A stretch of 64,000 nt of DNA from Nemophila menziesii (Eukaryota; Streptophyta; Magnoliopsida; Boraginales; Hydrophyllaceae). A model generated the notes under the pieces. It saw only the letters and a list, made by a program, of their open reading frames with translations. It made no database searches and was not told the origin of the DNA. Location: the NCBI GenBank assembly GCA_029959085.1, contig JARWIR010000001.1, forward strand, positions 72,106,899-72,170,898, written 5' to 3'. Of the stretch, positions 59,063-64,000 are shown piece by piece (the stretch's first letter is position 1; every line of letters begins with the position of its first letter). A program made the position numbers and the translations under genes.

Positions 59063-59997
59063 ATGAAACTTATTTACTAGGATACAGAGGGGTAAAAAAC
59101 ATTATGGTCAAGAATTGTTTTTATGCATTATTATTCTTTTGGTCAGTATTTTATCATTTAGTAGAATGTTATGCTCTTTGTTTGGTACGAAAAGTTATTT
59201 TGAAATCTACTGCATTTTAAAATCTGACAAACACAACTCAATCGTACTCGAATAACTAATATATCGATTAAAGGTATCATATTCTATGACCATAATTATT
59301 TTGAGAGTGTACCTAGGTTGACTTCTACATAACCACACAAGCAATATATCAGTTGATTTAATACAGCTCTCGACTCTAATTTTGATTTAATAAATGGGTA
59401 TTCAATGGAGGTATTGATTTGAAAAAATGAATTTTAGTTTGATTGTTCAATGGAGGTGTTTTTTTTTTTAAAAAAGGACAAGTTTTGACAAGTTTTTAAA
59501 AAATGGGTATTCAATGGAGGTGTTTTCTTTCAATGAAGGCAATTCTATGATAGTGGAAATTATATACATTTATAGAGAAAATATATAATTAAGTTGGAAG
59601 AGAAAAAACTAAAACAACAAAGATACGAAAGAGAGTAAAATTTAGAAAAAGAAAAACGAAAAAACACTTTTTCATGGTTTGGATTTTTTTATAGTAATCT
59701 AACCATTAATAAATGCACCACTATTTGAGGATCCATACCTCTTTAATTGAACCACATCTTCATTTTTTTAAAAGTGGATCCATCAATAAGTCAAACATAT
59801 TTTATGTGAAAATTGGATTTAAACCCTAAGCCCAATTGAAAAATTTAAAAATAAAATTTTGAATATTCTATGATATTATCTTTTAATTTATTTTATTCTT
59901 CCATATTATTTTCAATTTATGTTGTGTATAATATTAATTACTCTAATAATTGTTACCTAGTTGCTCGAGTCCGCCTCAAGACCCCCCCCCCCCCCCC
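59063..59997 (+). pseudogene. Array copy 5, exon A deleted
   Basis: Exon A (59063-59091) keeps only MKLIY and the last bases before the donor; about 75 bp encoding the membrane helix are gone and TAG follows. Block B is frameshifted. The exon C start is badly diverged (59958-59980) and runs into a C-tract. Confidence 0.65.
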
Positions 59998-60615
59998 TCC
60001 CAAACTTCTCAAAAACTCTAAAAGACAACTTATATTTTTCTTTTTAATTAAAAATACCTAGTTATTGAATATGAAGTCTTGTAGTTGTTGAATATAATTT
60101 ATTTTGCATAACATAGAATCCTATTGTGCAATTAATAAAAAATAACTTGTTTTGCATAATATAATGACTTATAGTTCACTTTTACACAATAGGTGACACG
60201 TGACATATTTATAGTTTTATACTAAATTAATATATTTTATTTAAAATATAAATAAAATTTATTTTTCCAAAGTGATAAGTATTGACCAAAGTGAACAGCT
60301 AACAGCTAGAACTGATGGAAGGCTGACCAGAGTGAAGAGTCTCCAAGAAGTAATAAATTAAGCTGATGGGACTGTTCGAACAACTTTATTTAATAGTTTG
60401 GTACTCTTATTTGCACGCAGTAATTAATAAGTAAACGGTTCTCATTTAACAAATACACTAATACACTCATACTCTCATTACTCTCTTATACACTTCTCAT
60501 TTACTCACCAAACGGTTCTCTCATACTCTCATTCTCATTTACTCGGTAAACGGTAATGTATTTCACTCATTTATTACACAATTTATTTCTCATTTGCTTT
60601 GATTTTTTCTTTCAG

Positions 60616-61660
60616 ATGGAACGTATTTACTGGGTTGCAAATATTTTGATAGTGGCGACTGGCTTCAGCCTTATATACCTTATTCTCCATCTTTTACCCA
60701 GACCCTTCATACAGAGGGGTAAAAATATATTAGTGTCAAGAATTATTTTTATGCATTATTATTATTTTTGTCAAGATTTTGTCATTTATTAGAATGTTTT
60801 GCTCTTTGTTTGGTACGATATGTTATTTTGAAATCTCATGCGTTTTAAAATTTAAAAAAAAAATACAACTCAATCGATATTTAAATATCTGATATATCGA
60901 TTGAAGGTATCATATGCTTTGACCATATTCATTGTGAGAGTATAGGTCAATTTTTGACTTTTACATAACCAAACAAGCAATATATCAGTTGATTTAATAA
61001 AGCTATCGACTCTAATTTTGATTTACAAAATGAGTATTCGATGGAGGTATTGAGTTGAAAAAATGAATACTTAGTTTGATAATTCAATGGAGGTGTTTTC
61101 TTTTTATTTTAAAAAAGAACAAGTTTTGACAAACGATATTTTAACAAGTTTTTACAAAATGGGTATTCAATGGAGGTGTTTTCTTTCAATGACGGAAATT
61201 CTATGAAAGTTGAAATTATATACATTAAAAGAGAAAATAGATATTTAAGTTGGAAGAGATAAAACTAAAAAACCAAAGATACGAAAGAGAGTAAAATTTA
61301 GAGAAAAAAAACGAAAAAACACTTTTTAATGGTTTGGATTTTTTTTTATATTAATCTAACCATTAATAAATGTACCACTAGTTGAGAATCCATACATTTT
61401 TTTGTCGGATGGATCCATACCTCTTTAATTGAACCACATCTTCATTTTTTGAAAGTGGATCCATTAGTAAGTCAAACATGTTTTATGTGAAAAATAAATT
61501 TAAGCCTTAAGCCCAATTGAAAAATTTAAAAATAAAATTTTGATTATTATATGATATTATTTTTAATTTATGTTGTGTATAATATTAATTACTCTAATAA
61601 TTGTTACTTGTGTAGCATGGACTGGTTGCTAGAGCCAGCCTCGAGACTTGGCCCCCCTAA
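60616..61660 (+). pseudogene. Array copy 6 of the small membrane-protein gene
   Basis: Exon A 60616-60718 (MERIYWVANILIVATGFSLI, then YLILHLLPRPFIQR) is intact to donor GTAAAA. Block B is damaged by an A-run insertion (60848-60862) and a deletion near 60942. Exon C start at 61618 is followed by a short C6. Confidence 0.6.
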
Positions 61661-62266
61661 ACTTCTCAAAAACTCTAAAAGTCGACTTATTTTTTGCCTT
61701 TTAATTAAAAACCGATAGTTTGTTGAATATAAATTCTTATCTTTGTTGAATATAATTTATTTTGCATAACATAGGGACCTATAGTACAATTAATAAAAAA
61801 ATATAACTTGTTTTGCATAATCAAAAGACCTATAGTTCAGTTTTGCACAATAAGTGACACATAACATATTTATAGATCGATCCCTAAGTTAATATATTTT
61901 ATCTTAAAATATACATAAAATTTACTTTTCCAAAGTAATAAGTATTGACCAAAGTGAACAACTAACCGTTAGGACTGATGGACGACCGGCCAAAGTGAGG
62001 AGTCTCCAAGACGTAATTAATTAAGCTGATGGGACTGGTCGAACAACTTCATTTAACAGCTGGTACTCTCATTTGCACGCAATAATTAATAAGCAAACGG
62101 TTCTCATTTAACAAATACACCCATCCTCTCATTTTCTCATTACTCTCTCATACTCTTCTCGTTTACTTAGCAAACGGTTATTCATTTCACTCATTTATTA
62201 CACTTGTTTATTTCACTCATTTATTTCAGTAATTTATTTCTCATTTGCTTTGCTTTTTACTTTCAG

Positions 62267-63463
62267 ATGGAACTTATCATTGGGTTGCAAATATTTTGAT
62301 AGCGGCGCCTGGTTTCAGCCTTTTATACCTTATTCTCCGTCTCTTAACCAGACCCTTCCTATAGAGGGGTAAGAATATATAATTGTCAAGAATTATTTTT
62401 ATGCATTATTATTATTTTGGTCAATATTTTGTCATTTATTAGAATGTTTTGCTCTTTGTTTGGTACGAAATTTAATTATGAAATCTCATGCGTTTTAAAA
62501 TCTAAAATACACAACTCAATCGATATTCGAATAACTGATATATCGATTGAAGGTATCATATGCTATGACCATATTCATTTTGAGAGTGTACCTAGGTCAA
62601 CTTTTTACTTCTACATAACCACACAAGCAATATATCAGTGGATTTAATAAATCTCTCGACTCTAATTTTGATTTACATAATGGGTATTCAATGAAGGTAT
62701 TGAGTTAAAAAATGAATATTTAGCTTGATTATTCAATGGAGATGTTTTTTTAAAGAACAAATTTTGACAAACAATATTTTTACAAGTTTTTACAAAATGG
62801 GTATTCAGTGGAGGTGTTTTCTTTCAATGCCGGCAATTCTATGATAGTGGAAATTATGAACATTAAAAGAGAAAATAGATCTTAAGTTGGAAGAGATAAA
62901 ACTAAAACAACAAAGATACGAAAGAGAGTAAAATTTAGAAAAAGAAAAACGAAAAAAACACTTTTTAATGGTTTGGATTTTTTATATAATCTAACCATTA
63001 AAAAATGTACCATTAGTTGAGGATCCATACCTCTTTAATTGAACCACATCTTCATTTTTTTTAAAAGTGGATCTATCAATAAGTCAAACATATTTTATGT
63101 GAAAATTTAATTTAAGCTCTAAGCCCAATTGAAATTTTTAAAAATAAAATTTGAATATTCTATGATATTATTTTTAATTTATGTTATTCGACGATATTAT
63201 TTTTAATTTATGTTGTGTAATATATTAATTAATCTAAAAATTGTTACTTGTGTAGCATGAGCTGGTTGTTGGAGCGGCCTCTCGAGGCCGACATCGAACG
63301 GGGATTGGATACAACGTCTCCGGTCTTTAAAGAGTTTGGCTTAAATAGTGATGACAATGGGTTAAACAGTGTATATAATTGGTTTATATTTTATATTTTG
63401 GGAGTGAAGCTTTTTGGTCCGATATTTTATAAACTTTTGTTAGAAGCTTTATTTTGTATGTAA
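62267..63463 (+). pseudogene. Array copy 7, the only one with a full last exon
   Basis: Exon A (62267-62368) has lost one base (CTTATCATTGGG), shifting its frame, and shows TAG before the donor. Block B is open from ATG 62439 (EISCVLKSK, IRITDISIEGIICYDHIHFE). After acceptor TTGTGTAG the last exon is open to TAA 63461-63463: MSWLLERPLEADIERGLDT, then VFKEFGLNSDDNGLN and a hydrophobic end (FIFYILGVKLFGPIFYKLLL). The product would be a small membrane protein with a helix at each end. A possible join from block B to this exon at CCTAG/GTCAAC (62596) keeps frame. I recognise no family. Whether this copy is dead or uses another start is open. Confidence 0.6.
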
Positions 63464-64000
63464 TAAGCTTCTTTTCAAACCTTTTTAATATTATTATCCT
63501 TACTTGACCCCTGAATGATTGTTTGGTTGTTTTTAAATGCTTGCTTTCATACGGGCCGGAGGCTAGAGATGGCCAGTTGAGCCCATTATAACTACGATTA
63601 TCTTTTTTTGATTGAAAATGATATATCATTTAACCTTAAAATATATAAAAGGTTAGTTGTCTACTTTGAAAGTTTGAATAGGTGAATTGTGGACAAATTA
63701 ATAAAATCCTTTAAGTTATGCAATATATATTAAAAGAAAAAAATAATGTTTATGAACATAAAAGAAAGCTAAGTTAGAAAATTATCAAAATTTAATAATA
63801 AAAAAATTAAGATTAAAAGTAAGATTAAAGAAACGCAATAAAAACATGAATAGATTGGTGTTTAAAACAGAATAATGAAAATTGAACTACACCTTGACTA
63901 AAGGTTAAGTTTTCGAACCAGGCCGAATTGGCGAGAACCGAACTGGTGAGCTCTGTAGCAAACCGAACCGAACCGGACCGGTATTCATAGGTTTGGTTAA
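63464..64000. other. AT-rich flank; possible terminal element at window edge
   Basis: No gene seen. AATAAA-type words at about 63701 could serve as polyadenylation signals for copy 7. The last 100 bp become GC-richer with repeated CCGAACC and CCGGACCGG words, resembling the end of an element of the kind that carries GGTTCGG subterminal repeats, cut by the window edge. Confidence 0.45.

Larger units (their letters stand above)
48265..63463 (+). repeat. Tandem array of an unrecognised gene (partial copy plus seven copies)
   Basis: Each unit runs: segment beginning CCAAACTTCTCAAAA; AT-rich upstream region; pyrimidine-rich leader (CTCTCATACTCTCATT) ending CAGCAAACG/GTAATT, a splice donor; short intron; TTTGCTTTTTGCTTTCAG/ATGGAAC (exon A); block B with an open frame; TACTTGTGTAG/CATGGACTGGTTGCTGGAG (start of exon C); poly-C. 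Exon A starts are at 50026, 51421, 53454, 57530, 59063, 60616 and 62267. After subtracting insertions the spacing is about 1.4-1.65 kb. Units at 50026, 57530, 60616 and 62267 have an extra upstream block (GGACTGATGGACGGCCGACC-like) that those at 51421, 53454 and 59063 lack. Confidence 0.88.

Overview
This is an AT-rich, intron-containing plant window, most likely eudicot. It holds plant LTR-retrotransposon lineages (Ty1/copia; Ty3/gypsy Athila type with a tRNA-Asp primer site and an extra ORF after pol), a MuDR-type MULE, hAT elements and tRNA-derived SINEs. I see no bacterial or organellar genes, no tRNA or rRNA genes, and no clearly intact host gene.

Layout. (1) 1-1695: truncated copia pol, minus strand. 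(2) 2677-48264: one decayed MULE of about 7.9 kb of its own sequence, blown up by nesting. Its plus-strand transposase gene (3121-7385) faces a minus-strand GRF-zinc-finger gene (47997 down to 8712), and a second GRF-like fragment lies at 7751-8098. The transposase exon is broken by a 1.1-kb hAT insertion. The GRF gene is split by Athila element A (8903-46606). A's gag is split by Athila element B-outer (11268-38661, minus strand), and B-outer's pol is split by Athila element B-inner (21191-34145, plus strand). B-outer's integrase is also broken by a solo LTR of A's family (17081-18602). Target-site duplications bound each level, and the interrupted reading frames resume on the far side. (3) 48265-63463: seven tandem, diverged copies (about 1.4-1.65 kb each after removing insertions), plus a leading partial copy, of an unrecognised multi-exon gene that appears to encode a small membrane protein. 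Only the last copy keeps a full terminal exon; the others break off there in a poly-C tract. The array carries two SINE-like insertions, a further tRNA-like insertion, a 2.2-kb solo LTR and a hAT MITE. (4) 63464-64000: AT-rich flank.

How the parts relate. The Athila elements share gag (CCHC knuckle), protease, RT/RNase H/integrase (A has lost RT to integrase core) and a 3' ORF. Between pol and the 3' ORF each carries a GC-rich array of paired CCGG palindromes, similar in architecture but not in sequence. Each also carries repeated modules made of a short perfect hairpin followed by TTGAGTTTGGGG, the last of which is the polypurine tract at the 3' LTR. Stem base pairs covary between A and B. 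None of the elements looks autonomous in this copy.

Limits: everything is read by eye. Divergence values are rough, family names rest on motifs, and exon boundaries in decayed genes are inferred from GT/AG sites and frame continuity.
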